From Demequina sp. (GTDB lineage Bacteria > Actinomycetota > Actinomycetes > Actinomycetales > Demequinaceae): a stretch of DNA of 43,576 bases. The position numbers were made by a program, and so were the translations under genes. Below the pieces are notes generated by a model. That model was not told where the DNA came from. It made no database searches and saw nothing but the letters and a program-made list of their open reading frames with translations. Location: the NCBI RefSeq assembly GCF_016278775.1, contig NZ_JADQBF010000078.1, positions 1-43,576 on the forward strand, written 5' to 3'. Position 1 is the stretch's first letter; each line of letters opens with the position of its first letter. This document shows, piece by piece, positions 1 through 9,090 of the stretch.

Positions 1-516
1 CACCGCGACCATTCCCACCGCAGCGCCCAGCAGGGCGCCCGCTCCGTTGAGAATGACGTCGTCAATATCGGCCACACGCCCGAGCGTGAGTTGCGCCAAC
101 TCGATGATGATCGACAGCCCGGTGCCCGCAACGGTTGCCATGATGACGCGGGCGATGAGCGGCGAGGTCCACAGCCACATCAGCAGGAAACCTAGCGGCA
201 CGAACATGGCGACGTTGCCCCACACATTCGCGGCGACAGCGTCGGATGCCCCTGCGCGCAGTCCACGGCGAATCTCCACGAAGGGCTCAATGTTGATGCC
301 CCCCGGTGCGTCCGGGTCGCCCACGCTGAACCCCAGCGTCGCCACCAGGATCGTCACGGTGGTCATGGCCAGCAGCACCAAGGGAGTCAGCCGCAGCGCG
401 CGGCGCATTCCGCCCAGCACCGCCACGACCACCACCAACAGTGCCAACGCCGCGACAACGCCGACGCCGACGAGCACTCCCGTCGTCACGCCGAACGACT
501 CCCAGCTGCCCCGCAT
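1..516 (-). CDS. VanZ-like membrane protein (3' end outside window)
   Basis: The reading frame is open from an ATG at 516 to the left edge, giving 172 residues without a stop, so the C-terminus is missing. A first hydrophobic helix lies at about residues 8-33. The typical VanZ core follows: a short loop containing INIEPF, then NVWGNVAMFVPLGF and a polar-in-membrane segment IIIELAQLTLGRVADIDD. VanZ proteins are small multi-helix membrane proteins; the founding member gives low-level teicoplanin resistance, but most homologues have no known role. An AGGGAGG ribosome site lies 6 bases before the ATG; a GTG directly upstream (519) is the alternative start. Resistance should not be inferred from the family alone. 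Confidence 0.8.
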   Translation of the reverse strand, partial: MRGSWESFGVTTGVLVGVGVVAALALLVVVVAVLGGMRRALRLTPLVLLAMTTVTILVATLGFSVGDPDAPGGINIEPFVEIRRGLRAGASDAVAANVWGNVAMFVPLGFLLMWLWTSPLIARVIMATVAGTGLSIIIELAQLTLGRVADIDDVILNGAGALLGAAVGMVAV

Positions 517-658
517 CACATGCCTCCCTGTGGGCGATCAACGACCGGCGCCGTCCATCGGTGCCTGCGCGTAGCCCCCATGATGACCAGGAAGGATGAA
601 GTCGCCCGCCCATATCGTTGCACTAGTGACCGACCGTTCCCAAGAAAGGGAGTGTGTG

Positions 659-898
659 ATGACCGATCACGAGCATCGTGACCAAGACAAGCCGGTTGAC
701 GTCGACAACGCGGCAGATCACCGCCCGGACCATGCGGGAGCGCCTCCGTGGCAGAGCGGTTCGCACAGCGACGGCGACGGCGAGAACCAGAACCCTGACG
801 CCAAGCAGCCGCCCGACTCGCAGATCCAGAAGCAGCAGCGAAGCCAAGGCATGAACCACTCCGGCTGGGAAGGCAAGAAGGGCCCGGTCCAGAAGTAG
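659..898 (+). CDS. small polar protein of unknown function, 79 aa
   Basis: A short gene starting at the ATG in GTGTGATG, preceded by AAGAAAGGGAG at good spacing. The product is almost wholly hydrophilic: the first 25 residues are rich in Asp and His (MTDHEHRDQDK), the middle holds Gly, Asn, Gln and Pro, and the C-terminus is basic (WEGKKGPVQK). There is no signal peptide, membrane helix or recognised domain, and the composition suggests disorder. It lies divergent to the VanZ-like gene and convergent to azlD. I do not recognise the family. The clean ribosome site and the biased composition make a real gene more likely than not. Confidence 0.6.
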   Translation: MTDHEHRDQDKPVDVDNAADHRPDHAGAPPWQSGSHSDGDGENQNPDAKQPPDSQIQKQQRSQGMNHSGWEGKKGPVQK

Positions 899-928
899 CG
901 ACGACGCTGGCGATGCCCACTCTCCCGC

Positions 929-1243
929 CTACAGTCCGAGCAGGCGGAACACCACGAAACCGACGGCTCCGCCGAGCAGAATCCAGTTGGTGTCGCGCTT
1001 CCAGATGGCGACCGCCGCGGCCGCCACGGCCATGAGATGCCACGCGCCAAATCCGCGGAAGCCGTCGTTGTCGAGTAGCAGCGTGTTGGCCGCGATGGCG
1101 GCCATGGCCGCTGGCCCTGCGAGTTCCAGGGTGCGCGCCCAGCCTGGTGACAGTTCTCGGTCACCTGCGAACAGCGCGATGCCGGAGTAGCGGATCGCGA
1201 ACGTCAGCGCGGCGGCCAGCGCGAAGAGGATGAGGGTGCTCAT
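929..1243 (-). CDS. azlD: AzlD-family branched-chain amino acid transport subunit (copy 1)
   Basis: This 104-residue protein has three or four hydrophobic helices and the AzlD landmarks: an N-terminal helix followed by IRYSGIALF, the LSPGWARTLE loop, and GFGAWHLMA near the end. AzlD is the small partner of AzlC in branched-chain amino acid exporters of the LIV-E type. The ATG overlaps the stop of the upstream azlC gene by four bases (ATGA, 1240-1243), so the two are translationally coupled. It is roughly 40% identical by eye to the second copy at 2806-3120. The actual substrate cannot be read from the sequence. Confidence 0.88.
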   Translation of the reverse strand: MSTLILFALAAALTFAIRYSGIALFAGDRELSPGWARTLELAGPAAMAAIAANTLLLDNDGFRGFGAWHLMAVAAAAVAIWKRDTNWILLGGAVGFVVFRLLGL

Positions 1244-2010
1244 GGGGCGCCCTCCCTTGGCTCGGTCTCCTCACCCGTTGGCGCGCCGCGATACCAACCA
1301 GCTGGGGCAACGAGCCTGGTCACGAGGATCCCAGCCAGCGTGGCGACGATGACGTTGGAGCCGTAGGGAAGGTCGCGGGTGGCGACGGCGGTAACCGCCG
1401 CAACAAGCACCGCCATGACGCCCGGCCTGTCGCTCACCGTGCGCAGGATGATCGCCAAGAACATGAGCGGCACGATGAACCCGATCTGCCAAGACAGGGG
1501 GATCACTGGCCCTACCAGGATCCCCACGAGCGTTCCAGCCATGGCCAGACCGGCGAACAGCGACGCGCCTCCCAAGAAGAACCAGCGTCGTCTCACGGCA
1601 TCTGGGATGCGCGGCGCGAAGTGCTTCTCGAAGGCCGCGGCCTGATCGGTGAGCAGGAACGCCAAGGCGAGCCGCCATCGGCGAGGGAACACCGTGTACT
1701 CGTGCGCTAGCGAGGCGGAGTAGAGCGCGAAGCGCGCCTGCACCACGGCCACAGTGGCCAGGATGATCACCCACGGCGCGCCCTTGGTGGCCAGGTCAAT
1801 GAGCGCCAGTTGCGCTGCCCCCGCATTGATGAGCACGGTGCCGATCCCGGCGGCCCACAGGGGCATGCCTGACGCCGCGATGAGCGCGCCCATGGCCAGG
1901 CCGAATACGGCGCCGCCCACCGACAACGGCAGCATCTGCTTGGCACCTTGCACGAACTGGTGGCGGAGGTGACGCGGGACGCGCAGGCTGAAGGAGTCGC
2001 GGTCGGTCAC
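1240..2010 (-). CDS. azlC: AzlC-family amino acid exporter (copy 1)
   Basis: A 256-residue membrane protein with AzlC hallmarks: the core segment LPLSVGGAVFGLAMGALIAA, then WAAGIGTVLINAGAAQLA, a RFALYSASLAHEY motif, and FLLTDQAAAF. These proteins form the large subunit of AzlCD branched-chain amino acid exporters in the cytoplasmic membrane. The start chosen is GTG at 2010, giving the usual family length; no ribosome site is evident. It is coupled to azlD by a four-base overlap. A lipoprotein gene and a second azlCD pair lie upstream on the same strand. Confidence 0.88.
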   Translation of the reverse strand: MTDRDSFSLRVPRHLRHQFVQGAKQMLPLSVGGAVFGLAMGALIAASGMPLWAAGIGTVLINAGAAQLALIDLATKGAPWVIILATVAVVQARFALYSASLAHEYTVFPRRWRLALAFLLTDQAAAFEKHFAPRIPDAVRRRWFFLGGASLFAGLAMAGTLVGILVGPVIPLSWQIGFIVPLMFLAIILRTVSDRPGVMAVLVAAVTAVATRDLPYGSNVIVATLAGILVTRLVAPAGWYRGAPTGEETEPREGAP

Positions 2011-2048
2011 AGAGCGAGTGTGTCACGCAGCGGGGGTGCTCCCGCTAG

Positions 2049-2714
2049 TCACATCGTGAAGGGGCACGCTCCCGCGAAGTCCTCGGAGCCGTACACCGGC
2101 CCGTTGGGGTCCTGGTCGGCGGCGTAGATGCGGATGTTCACCACGGTCCACGGCTCTGTGCCCCACGCGTCCGCGAGCTCGATCGTGACGAAGCCTTCCG
2201 GTCCGTCAAGCACCACGAGTTCCGTGCCAGCAAAGGAGGTCACCGAGGGCGTGGCCGGGTAGGCGGCGGCGACATCTGCCTGAGACGAGCCCACGTGAAT
2301 GCCCTCTGCCGTGGTGAGCGCGGGGTCGTACACGTCGATGCGGTCGATGTTCCCGCCGCTTGAGCCGCCGAGGCTTACGAGTTCGGGCGACGCGATGTAC
2401 ACGTAGCGGCCATCCCCTGCCGAGCAGAAGTCGGCGTCCCACAACACATCGGACTCGCCGGGGTTTCCCGCGACTGGCAGGTTGGTGTCGAGGCAGTTGA
2501 GGCGCCCAGGCACGATGCCGTCGTCCGCGCAGTCGGGCGTGGTGGGGGACGGCGACGCGGAGGTCGGCTCCGCTGACGGGCTGGCGGAAGCGGCGGTCGT
2601 GGGCGGGTCAGAAGGAGAGGGGCTCGGGCTTGGGGACTCGGCGCCTGTTGAGCATGCGGCGAGAGCGAGCGCGAGGCCTGTGGCCACGCCGACCAGGCGG
2701 AGGCGGGCATTCAT
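2049..2714 (-). CDS. secreted lipoprotein of unknown function
   Basis: The 221-residue product begins with a short basic segment and a hydrophobic helix ending in a lipobox (ALALAACSTG, Cys at about residue 24). A low-complexity linker of Pro, Ser, Ala and Thr follows (about residues 27-63), then a domain with three cysteines (CADDG, CLDTN, DFCSAGDG) and a final CPFTM. That domain contains GIHVGSSQADVAAAYP, the wording of many actinobacterial lipoproteins. GGGAG lies 7 bases before the ATG at 2714. It sits between two azlCD pairs on the same strand. The lipoprotein call is secure; a role in amino acid export would be guesswork. Confidence 0.82.
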   Translation of the reverse strand: MNARLRLVGVATGLALALAACSTGAESPSPSPSPSDPPTTAASASPSAEPTSASPSPTTPDCADDGIVPGRLNCLDTNLPVAGNPGESDVLWDADFCSAGDGRYVYIASPELVSLGGSSGGNIDRIDVYDPALTTAEGIHVGSSQADVAAAYPATPSVTSFAGTELVVLDGPEGFVTIELADAWGTEPWTVVNIRIYAADQDPNGPVYGSEDFAGACPFTM

Positions 2715-2805
2715 GACGGACTCCCATCCCGGCAGGCATCCGGTGAGCCTTCGCCGCTTGAAGGCACCAGAATGCATGCCTTCTGAGGCTGGCGCAACGG
2801 CTCGG

Positions 2806-3120
2806 CTACATCCCCGCAAGCAGCAGCAAGGCAAAGGCAGCGGCCCCCAGGGACATCGCCCAGCCGGATGAGCGCTTCCACAACGCCACGGCGATGGCCA
2901 CGGCGGCACCGAGGTGCCACGCCCCGAACTCCCTCCAACCGTCCTCGTCAAGAAAGAGCGAGTTGACGATGATGGCGCCCATGGCAGTGGGTGCTACCAG
3001 GCCCAAGGCGCGGCGCACGCGTGGCGACAACTTCTCCGGATTGCTGAGGAGCGCAATGCCGGACACCCGGACCAGATAGGTGCCAACGGCCACCACCGTG
3101 AAGATCAGGAAGACCCTCAT
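2806..3120 (-). CDS. azlD: AzlD-family branched-chain amino acid transport subunit (copy 2)
   Basis: A 104-residue hydrophobic protein with the AzlD pattern YLVRVSGIALL, LSPRVRRALGLV, AIIVNSLFL and EFGAWHLGAA. Its ATG overlaps the stop of the preceding azlC gene in ATGA (3117-3120). The layout matches copy 1, but the sequences have diverged strongly, so this is an old duplication or two separately acquired pairs rather than a recent tandem repeat. About 90 bases without an evident gene separate its stop from the lipoprotein start. Confidence 0.86.
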   Translation of the reverse strand: MRVFLIFTVVAVGTYLVRVSGIALLSNPEKLSPRVRRALGLVAPTAMGAIIVNSLFLDEDGWREFGAWHLGAAVAIAVALWKRSSGWAMSLGAAAFALLLLAGM

Positions 3121-3956
3121 AGCCCGCCCTCCGCCTCGTGCTCGGCGGCGTCGGCGAGCGACTCCGGGGGCATTCCGCGCGCGCGCCGACGAGCGTCGGC
3201 CCACTCCGCCCACGCGGTACCAGCCACAATGCCGGAGATGATGCCCACCATGACGTTGAGCCCATACGGCAGGCCCCGCGACGCCACCACCACGACCGCG
3301 GTGATGCCCAGCGCGACCACGTCCTCCGAACGGCGCAGCGTAGGCACCATCACCGCCACAAACATCAGCGGCACGATGAAGCCGATTTGCCATGAGTCGG
3401 GGATGATCGGGCCGGCGACCACCCCCACCAGGGTGCCCACAATCCACACCGTCACAAAGGGCAGCGCGCCGCCCAACACGAACCAGCGACGACGCACGGG
3501 GTCGGGGTAGCGGTCAGCATGCTGCAGCGCGACCACGGCCGCCTGATCGGTCATGATGTGGGCGAGGCCCAGCTTCCAGCGTCGCGGGAAGGCCGAGAAC
3601 ACCGGCCCGAGTGCCGCCGAGTAGAGCGCGAAGCGGGCGTTGATGATGAGCGCCGTCACGACGGCAATGACGGCTGGGGCGCCAGCACGCACCGACTCCA
3701 CCACGGAGATCTGGCTGGCGCCCGCCACCACCGACACCGACGCATACAGGCCGGTCCAGGGGTTGATCCCTGCGACGGGCACGAGCGCACCAAAGGCAAG
3801 ACCGAAGGCGGCAGAACCGGGCATCAGCGGCGCGATCGCCTTGAGCCCAGCCCAAGCGTCGGCCCATTGCAGGCGGCTGATGCCAAGAACGGGGCCGCCG
3901 GTGGCCGCGCCACTGCCGCGGTCAGCCGAGTCAGAATCGGGCCGGTGTGGCGTCAC
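3117..3956 (-). CDS. azlC: AzlC-family amino acid exporter (copy 2)
   Basis: Core AzlC motifs are present: IAPLMPGSAAFGLAFGALV, VVAGASQISVVESV, NARFALYSAALGPVF and HIMTDQAAVVAL. The frame is open upstream to a GTG at 4058 (313 residues), but the first 55 or so residues of that form are polar, Ser/Asp/Gly-rich and unlike a membrane exporter. I favour the GTG at 3956 (279 residues). Neither start has a good ribosome site. The gene is coupled to azlD copy 2. Bases 3957-4301, between this start and the divergent msrB, hold no gene I can support and should contain both promoters; I could not assign them. Confidence 0.78.
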   Translation of the reverse strand: MTPHRPDSDSADRGSGAATGGPVLGISRLQWADAWAGLKAIAPLMPGSAAFGLAFGALVPVAGINPWTGLYASVSVVAGASQISVVESVRAGAPAVIAVVTALIINARFALYSAALGPVFSAFPRRWKLGLAHIMTDQAAVVALQHADRYPDPVRRRWFVLGGALPFVTVWIVGTLVGVVAGPIIPDSWQIGFIVPLMFVAVMVPTLRRSEDVVALGITAVVVVASRGLPYGLNVMVGIISGIVAGTAWAEWADARRRARGMPPESLADAAEHEAEGGL

Positions 3957-4301
3957 CGGGCCAGTCTGGCACGAGCATCCGACGCCAGTGGCGTGAGAGT
4001 TGGCACCCGTGTCAGAACCCGGTTCACCATCGGGCACAATGGCGGGAACAAGTTTCACCGTCCCGTCGTTGGGAACGGTGTACCCGCCAAGGCGCGAGCC
4101 TCACGGGGAGATGTAGTGCGGCGCCCAGCTCCAACCCCCCCTCGGAGTTGGGCGCCTGCGCTCTCTTTCCGTGGGTCTCGCACTCTGGCGGGCGTGCGGC
4201 TGGTCAAGCTGCGCATGGCCCGGTTCGCCTCTCGACGTCGTGGAGACGCCGTCAAGGCGCCTCCGTCTGGCCCGCTAGCGTGAGGCACGGAAGGAGTGGC
4301 A

Positions 4302-4733
4302 ATGTCACCCAACAAGATCGTGAAGACGGACGCCGAATGGCGCGCCCAGCTCGGAGACTTCGAGTACAAGGTGTTGCGCGAGGCCGCCACCGAACGCCCC
4401 TGGACCGGCGAGCTGCTGGAGGAGAAGCGAGAGGGCGTCTACCGTTGCCGCGCGTGCGGAGTGGAGTTGTTCCGCTCGGACACCAAGTTTGATTCTCACT
4501 GCGGCTGGCCCAGTTTCTTTGAGGCCGAGAACGACGCTGTCACCCTGCTGGAGGACCGCACCCTGGGCATGGTGCGAGTGGAGGCGCGCTGCGCCGCTTG
4601 CGACTCTCACTTGGGTCACGTGTTCCCCGATGCTCCGCAGACGCCTACCGGCAACCGCTTCTGCATCAACTCGGTGTCGCTGACCTTTGACGACGGTGAG
4701 AACGACGACGCCGATCCGGGCGAGGCCGACTAG
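4302..4733 (+). CDS. msrB: peptide-methionine (R)-S-oxide reductase
   Basis: MsrB reduces the R epimer of methionine sulfoxide in oxidised proteins, normally with thioredoxin as electron donor. The 143-residue product has the full SelR/MsrB domain. Two zinc-binding pairs are visible (CRAC at about residue 49, CAAC at about 98), with the KFDSHCGWPSFFEAEN block, HLGHVFPDAP, and the catalytic cysteine in GNRFCINSVSL. An AAGGAG site lies before the ATG at 4302. The next gene starts on the base after the stop, so the two form an operon. The C-terminal tail is acidic (DDGENDDADPGEAD). Confidence 0.95.
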   Translation: MSPNKIVKTDAEWRAQLGDFEYKVLREAATERPWTGELLEEKREGVYRCRACGVELFRSDTKFDSHCGWPSFFEAENDAVTLLEDRTLGMVRVEARCAACDSHLGHVFPDAPQTPTGNRFCINSVSLTFDDGENDDADPGEAD

Positions 4734-5366
4734 GTGGCTGAGCGGCGAAATCACCGGCGCCCCGCCATGCTTGACATGGAGGAGGCCGAGCAGATCGAGG
4801 GCGACATTGACCCCTTGGATCGCGCGCTCGTGGCGCACGAGTCCGCGGCGGCGCTCGTCGCTCAGGCAAGGGCGTTGCGCGACCCTGAGGTGACGGCCCG
4901 TCTGGTGCGACTCGTGGACGAGGAGGGCATCGACACCGTCGCCATGATGTGGTCCAAGGCCGAGCCGCACACCCTGCCGGGTGCCCTGTGGCGCATCTAC
5001 ATGCTGCGCGAGTGGGTGAAGTTCTCTGCGGAGTCCGTCGCGCGGTCCTATCACCACGGCGTGCAGGCCGCGCAAGTGCGTCACGCGATCGCGGGTGTGG
5101 AGGATCCTCCCGGCCCTGACGAGGTGCGCACTCTCGCCGACCTCATCCTGTCGGGGGTGTTCACTGGGGACCTTGCGGTCGCGCTCGAACGGGCAGGCGC
5201 GTTTTGTCGCGTGGTCGCCACCGGCGCCGCCTTCGAGGCACAGTCGGACGAGGGCCACGCCGATGCTCGCGCCCACGAGGCCACGGTGCGCGCCGCCCAA
5301 CTGTTGCGCACCGGCGAAGAGCTGGAACGCTCGGCGATGCTGTGGCGGGAGCAGAAACTCGACTAG
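4734..5366 (+). CDS. conserved-looking protein of unknown function in the msrB operon
   Basis: The GTG start directly follows the msrB stop (TAGGTG), which implies translational coupling. The product has 210 residues, is soluble, acidic and mostly helical by composition, with no signal peptide or membrane segment. Notable stretches are MMWSKAEPHTLPGALWRIYM, VARSYHHGV and a C-terminal helix rich in Glu and Arg. The WS and LPGALWRIYMLREW segments look like a conserved core, but I cannot name the family. Base composition matches its neighbours. A hairpin about 130 bases after the stop (5496-5534) probably ends the transcript. Confidence 0.75.
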   Translation: MAERRNHRRPAMLDMEEAEQIEGDIDPLDRALVAHESAAALVAQARALRDPEVTARLVRLVDEEGIDTVAMMWSKAEPHTLPGALWRIYMLREWVKFSAESVARSYHHGVQAAQVRHAIAGVEDPPGPDEVRTLADLILSGVFTGDLAVALERAGAFCRVVATGAAFEAQSDEGHADARAHEATVRAAQLLRTGEELERSAMLWREQKLD

Positions 5367-5495
5367 GCGCCGCGGGCGCGCGAGGTGTCTTCTTCGTCAC
5401 TGGTTTGACTCGCGAGCCCGCATGGCGGAGTATCCTGAGAGAGGCGTCGGACCGTGGCAGCCCCGGGCTCCAACACCAGCCGCCTAGAGCGGCCT

Positions 5496-5534
5496 AAGCG
5501 CCGTCTGGCGCTCCCGGTCCGGCGCTTCTTCTTT
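5496..5534 (+). terminator. probable terminator with two alternative hairpins
   Basis: AAGCGCCG (5496-5503) can pair with CGGCGCTT (5520-5527), followed by TCTTCTTT, as in an intrinsic terminator for the msrB operon. The same left arm can pair instead with GGCGCT (5507-5512) over a 4-base loop. The two structures exclude each other. The opposite strand has no T-run, so a role for the convergent Nudix gene is less likely. Confidence 0.5.
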
Positions 5535-5571
5535 GCCCATGTGGGCCCCACGCGAGCCGTGGACGGTGCGG

Positions 5572-6546
5572 CTAGAGGGCTGGCTTGAGCAGGTGGCTCT
5601 CGACAGCGATCACGCGCGGCTCGCCCTCGTGGTCGATCACGTGGGCAATCAACACGCCTCCTGCCGGCAGATACGGCATGGTGCGCGGCAACGCTCCGCG
5701 CGTCTTCGAGGTGGTGTGTTCCCTCAGGATCTTCACGATGGTCGGCAGGGTGGGCCGGTGCACGCTCACCACCCTGTCGCGCTTCTTGCTGAGCAAGGCC
5801 CTGAAGGCCTTGGCGGTCGCCTCTGGATGCTTGGCGTGCTTGGGCTCGGTGAACGACGCGATGGTGCGGATCGGCAGACCCGCGGCCTCCGCGTACGGCT
5901 CGAGGGTCTGGCGGCAACGCAGCGCGGGTGAGGATGCAACCTTCGAGGTGCCGAACGCCGCGAAGAGCCCCACCAAGTCGCGCGCCCTCACCCTGCCGGC
6001 CTTCGTGATGGGTCGGTCGATGTCCTTGCCCTTCCACGCCTTGCGGCGCTTGGCCCTGGCGTGACGGGTGAGGATGAGCACTCGACTGCGAAGCCTGCCC
6101 GCCTCGTACTCGTCGATGAGGCGCTCGAGGGGGCGTAGGTCGTCGTGGAACGTGATGAGGTGTCGTGCCTGCTCGATCGTGAGCCACTTGACGTTGTCGA
6201 TCTCGTTCTTGGAGGCGTCCTTCACGGCCTCGCGCGCGATCGCTGCGGGGGCCTCGGACGAGATGACCCGCGCCGCCCAGTAGCGCACGATCTTCACCTT
6301 GCCGCCCGCGATGGGGTAGCGCAACGTGGGTAAGGGTTGGCCGAGCTCGATCACGCGCCCGGTCTCTTCCGCCACCTCGCGCACGGCACACGCCGGTAGC
6401 GTCTCGTCCACGTCCAGCTTGCCCTTGGGCCACGACCAGTCGTCGTAGCGCGGACGATGCACGGCGAGGACTTGAAGCTGGCCGCCCCGCACACGCCACA
6501 CCAGGGCGCCTGCCGCAAGAACGACGTCGGCGGGCTCTACTTTCAC
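5572..6546 (-). CDS. mutT1: MutT1-type Nudix hydrolase fused to a histidine phosphatase domain
   Basis: Two domains are visible in 324 residues. The N-terminal Nudix domain (about 5-135) carries the Nudix box: [20 protein letters not shown] then TG. The C-terminal histidine phosphatase domain (about 155-320) has the phosphate-binding motif LTRHARA, then [17 protein letters not shown]. Mycobacterial MutT1 has this same fusion and hydrolyses 8-oxo-dGTP and diadenosine polyphosphates; the substrate here is inferred from that. The ATG overlaps the ppk stop by four bases. The same ppk-mutT1 adjacency is known in M. tuberculosis (Rv2984-Rv2985), which supports the call. Confidence 0.9.
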   Translation of the reverse strand: MKVEPADVVLAAGALVWRVRGGQLQVLAVHRPRYDDWSWPKGKLDVDETLPACAVREVAEETGRVIELGQPLPTLRYPIAGGKVKIVRYWAARVISSEAPAAIAREAVKDASKNEIDNVKWLTIEQARHLITFHDDLRPLERLIDEYEAGRLRSRVLILTRHARAKRRKAWKGKDIDRPITKAGRVRARDLVGLFAAFGTSKVASSPALRCRQTLEPYAEAAGLPIRTIASFTEPKHAKHPEATAKAFRALLSKKRDRVVSVHRPTLPTIVKILREHTTSKTRGALPRTMPYLPAGGVLIAHVIDHEGEPRVIAVESHLLKPAL

Positions 6547-8996
6547 TTGCGCTGTGTCCTACGTCGGGGCTGGCGTTCAATGAACATCGACTGCAAGTCG
6601 CGCAGCGGACCGTCAGGACCCGTGGTGGAGCGTTGCCAGGCGCCATCCGAGTTCAACTCCCACGCGGCGACGTCGTCGGCCATGGCGAGGTCGATGTTCT
6701 CGATCAGCAGCTCGCGTTGGGCGGGGTCCGCGATGGAGATGAGGGCCTCGATGCGCCTGTCCAAGTTGCGGTGCATGAGGTCCGCAGAGCCGATGTAGAC
6801 CACGGGCTCTTCCTCCCCGTGGAAGGCGTACACGCGGGAGTGCTCGAGGAACCGACCCAGCACGGAGCGAATACGGATGTTCTCGCTGAGTCCAGGAACG
6901 CCCGCTCGCAGGGCGCAGATGCCGCGCACCACCAGGTCGATCTTCACGCCCGCTTGGGAGGCTCGATACAGCGCGTCAATGATCTTCTCATCGACGACGG
7001 AATTGACCTTGAACTTGACCCACGCCTCCTTGCCCTCTTTGGCGCGGTCGGACTGGGCGTCAATGAGGTCGATGAGCCCAGCACGTACCGACGTGGGCGC
7101 GACCAGCAGTCGACGGAACTTGGCCTTGGGCGCGTAGCCAGAGAGTTGGTTGAAGAGCTTGGTGAGGTCCGACCCGACGTCCGGATCCTTGGTGAGCAGG
7201 CCGTAGTCCTCGTAGAGCCGCGCGGTGCGCGGGTGGTAGTTGCCGGTGCCGATGTGGCAATAGCGGTGCAGGCCGTCCTCCTCTTGACGCACCACCAGCA
7301 GCAACTTGCAGTGAGTCTTGAGACCCACCAGCCCGTACACCACGTGCACACCAGCCTGTTCGAGCTTGCGCGCCCACGAGATGTTGCGCTGTTCGTCGAA
7401 CCTCGCCTTGATCTCCACGAGTGCGAGCACCTGCTTGCCGTTGCGGGCCGCCTCGATGAGCGCATCGACGATCGGGGAGTCGCCGGACGTGCGGTAGAGC
7501 GTCTGCTTGATGGCAAGCACTCTGGGGTCAACGGCCGCTTGGGCCACGAATGCCTGCACCGAGGTGGAGAACGAGTCGTAGGGGTGGTGCAGCAGCACGT
7601 CAGAGCGGCTGAGGGCCTGGAACATGTCCTGTTCGTCTGCCGTCTCCACTGGCGCCAGCCTGTGATGCGTCGTTGGCCTGAACGCGGGGAACTGCAGGCG
7701 TGGTCGGTCGAGGTCTGCGATGACGTCGAGCCCGCGTAGGTCGAGGGGAGCCGGCAGGTGGTACACGTCTGAATCCGAAATGCCGAGCTCGCGCACCAGC
7801 AGTTCGCGCACCTTGGGGCTCAGGTCTTCTGCGACCTCGAGCCTCACGGCGGGGCCGAAGCGTCGTCGCAACAGCTCGCGCTCCATGGCCTTGAGGAGGT
7901 TTTCCGCGTCGTCCTCTTCGACCTCCACGTCTTCGTTGCGGGTGACCCTGAAGGTGTAGTGGTCCACCACGTCCATGCCGGGGAACAGGTAGTCGAGGTG
8001 GGCGCCGATGACCTCTTCGAGAGGCACAAAACTGCGCGGCTCGTCCGACAACGCCGAGGCGTCTGTCACTTGCGACGCCTTGCCCTTGGCGTCGACGCTG
8101 AGGAACCGTGGGAGAGTCTCCGGCACCTTGACGCGGGCAAAGTAGTCCTTGCCGGTGTCGGGGTCCCTGATCTCCACCGCGAGGTTGAGGGACAGGCCGG
8201 AGATGTACGGGAAGGGGTGCGCGGGGTCCACGGCCAGCGGCGTCAGCACGGGGAAGATGTCGGAGCGGAACAGCTTGCGCAGGCGCCGTTGTTCCGGCTC
8301 CTCGAGGTCGTCGTGCCTCACGAGCGTGATGCCCTCCTTCGCGAGAGCAGGGCGCACACGGTCGTGGAACACGTCGGCGTGGCGATCCATCAGTTCGTGG
8401 GCGTTCTCCGTGAGCAGCTCCACGAGGCGGGTAGCGCTGAGGCCCGTGGCGCTCGGCACGGCGAATCCGGCCGCGATGCGGCGCTTGAGGCCAGCCACCC
8501 GCACCATGAAGAACTCGTCGAGGTTGGAGGCGAAGATCGCGAGGAATCTGGCGCGCTCCAGGAGCGGAGTCGACTCGTCCTCCGCGAGCTCGAGCACCCG
8601 CTCGTTGAATGCCAACCAACTCAATTCACGGTCGAGGAAGCGATCGTCCGGGAGCCCCTCGGGTGGTTCGTGTGTGGGCTCCATGGGGTTGGGGAGCATC
8701 GGCACTGGGAAGGTCTCTTCGGACTCGATGATCGTGAGCGCCTCGGTGGTCGGGTCGGCCGGGAGGTCGTAGTGCTCATCCTCTGGCTCATCCTCTGGCT
8801 CGTCATCCAGGTCAGGCGCTGGCTCCTCACGGTGCCCGCGCTCGGGGTAGCCGGTGGGAAGAAGTGAGCCATCGGGCGCCATCGCCACCACGTCGGTGAC
8901 CTCGTAGTCCGCGTCGTTCACCTGCGGCACCGCGATGTCGTCCTGCTGAGTCGCTTGCTGGCCGGTGTCGGCGGGCTGCTGAGGGTCTTGGGGCAT
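6543..8996 (-). CDS. ppk: polyphosphate kinase with acidic N-terminal extension
   Basis: Ppk1 reversibly makes long-chain polyphosphate from ATP through a phosphohistidine intermediate. The product has 817 residues against about 690-740 for typical family members. The core begins near residue 115 with [20 protein letters not shown]. Other landmarks are [20 protein letters not shown], the HxK motif KTHCK expected to hold the autophosphorylated histidine, and [19 protein letters not shown]. The surplus is an N-terminal segment rich in Gln, Pro, Asp and Glu ([17 protein letters not shown]), probably disordered. The start is the ATG at 8996 after GATGGGG; an in-frame ATG at 9095 would add unlikely sequence. 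Coupled to mutT1. Confidence 0.95.
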   Translation of the reverse strand: MPQDPQQPADTGQQATQQDDIAVPQVNDADYEVTDVVAMAPDGSLLPTGYPERGHREEPAPDLDDEPEDEPEDEHYDLPADPTTEALTIIESEETFPVPMLPNPMEPTHEPPEGLPDDRFLDRELSWLAFNERVLELAEDESTPLLERARFLAIFASNLDEFFMVRVAGLKRRIAAGFAVPSATGLSATRLVELLTENAHELMDRHADVFHDRVRPALAKEGITLVRHDDLEEPEQRRLRKLFRSDIFPVLTPLAVDPAHPFPYISGLSLNLAVEIRDPDTGKDYFARVKVPETLPRFLSVDAKGKASQVTDASALSDEPRSFVPLEEVIGAHLDYLFPGMDVVDHYTFRVTRNEDVEVEEDDAENLLKAMERELLRRRFGPAVRLEVAEDLSPKVRELLVRELGISDSDVYHLPAPLDLRGLDVIADLDRPRLQFPAFRPTTHHRLAPVETADEQDMFQALSRSDVLLHHPYDSFSTSVQAFVAQAAVDPRVLAIKQTLYRTSGDSPIVDALIEAARNGKQVLALVEIKARFDEQRNISWARKLEQAGVHVVYGLVGLKTHCKLLLVVRQEEDGLHRYCHIGTGNYHPRTARLYEDYGLLTKDPDVGSDLTKLFNQLSGYAPKAKFRRLLVAPTSVRAGLIDLIDAQSDRAKEGKEAWVKFKVNSVVDEKIIDALYRASQAGVKIDLVVRGICALRAGVPGLSENIRIRSVLGRFLEHSRVYAFHGEEEPVVYIGSADLMHRNLDRRIEALISIADPAQRELLIENIDLAMADDVAAWELNSDGAWQRSTTGPDGPLRDLQSMFIERQPRRRTQRK

Positions 8997-9090
8997 GGCC
9001 CCATCGTGGCATGGTGGCGAGGCATGTGGCGAGCGTCTTTGGTGAACGTTCACGCGCCAGACGGGCCGCGCGCCGGAACCTCCGCGCGAA

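Noticed and set aside
5422-5487. 21-codon frame (MAEYPERG...) ahead of the hairpins at 5496
   Set aside because: It could be a leader peptide, but the candidate -10 box lies inside it and no ribosome site precedes the ATG.
6633-7739. Long plus-strand frame opposite ppk
   Set aside because: It mirrors the ppk codons and has no motif or ribosome site; ppk itself is beyond doubt.
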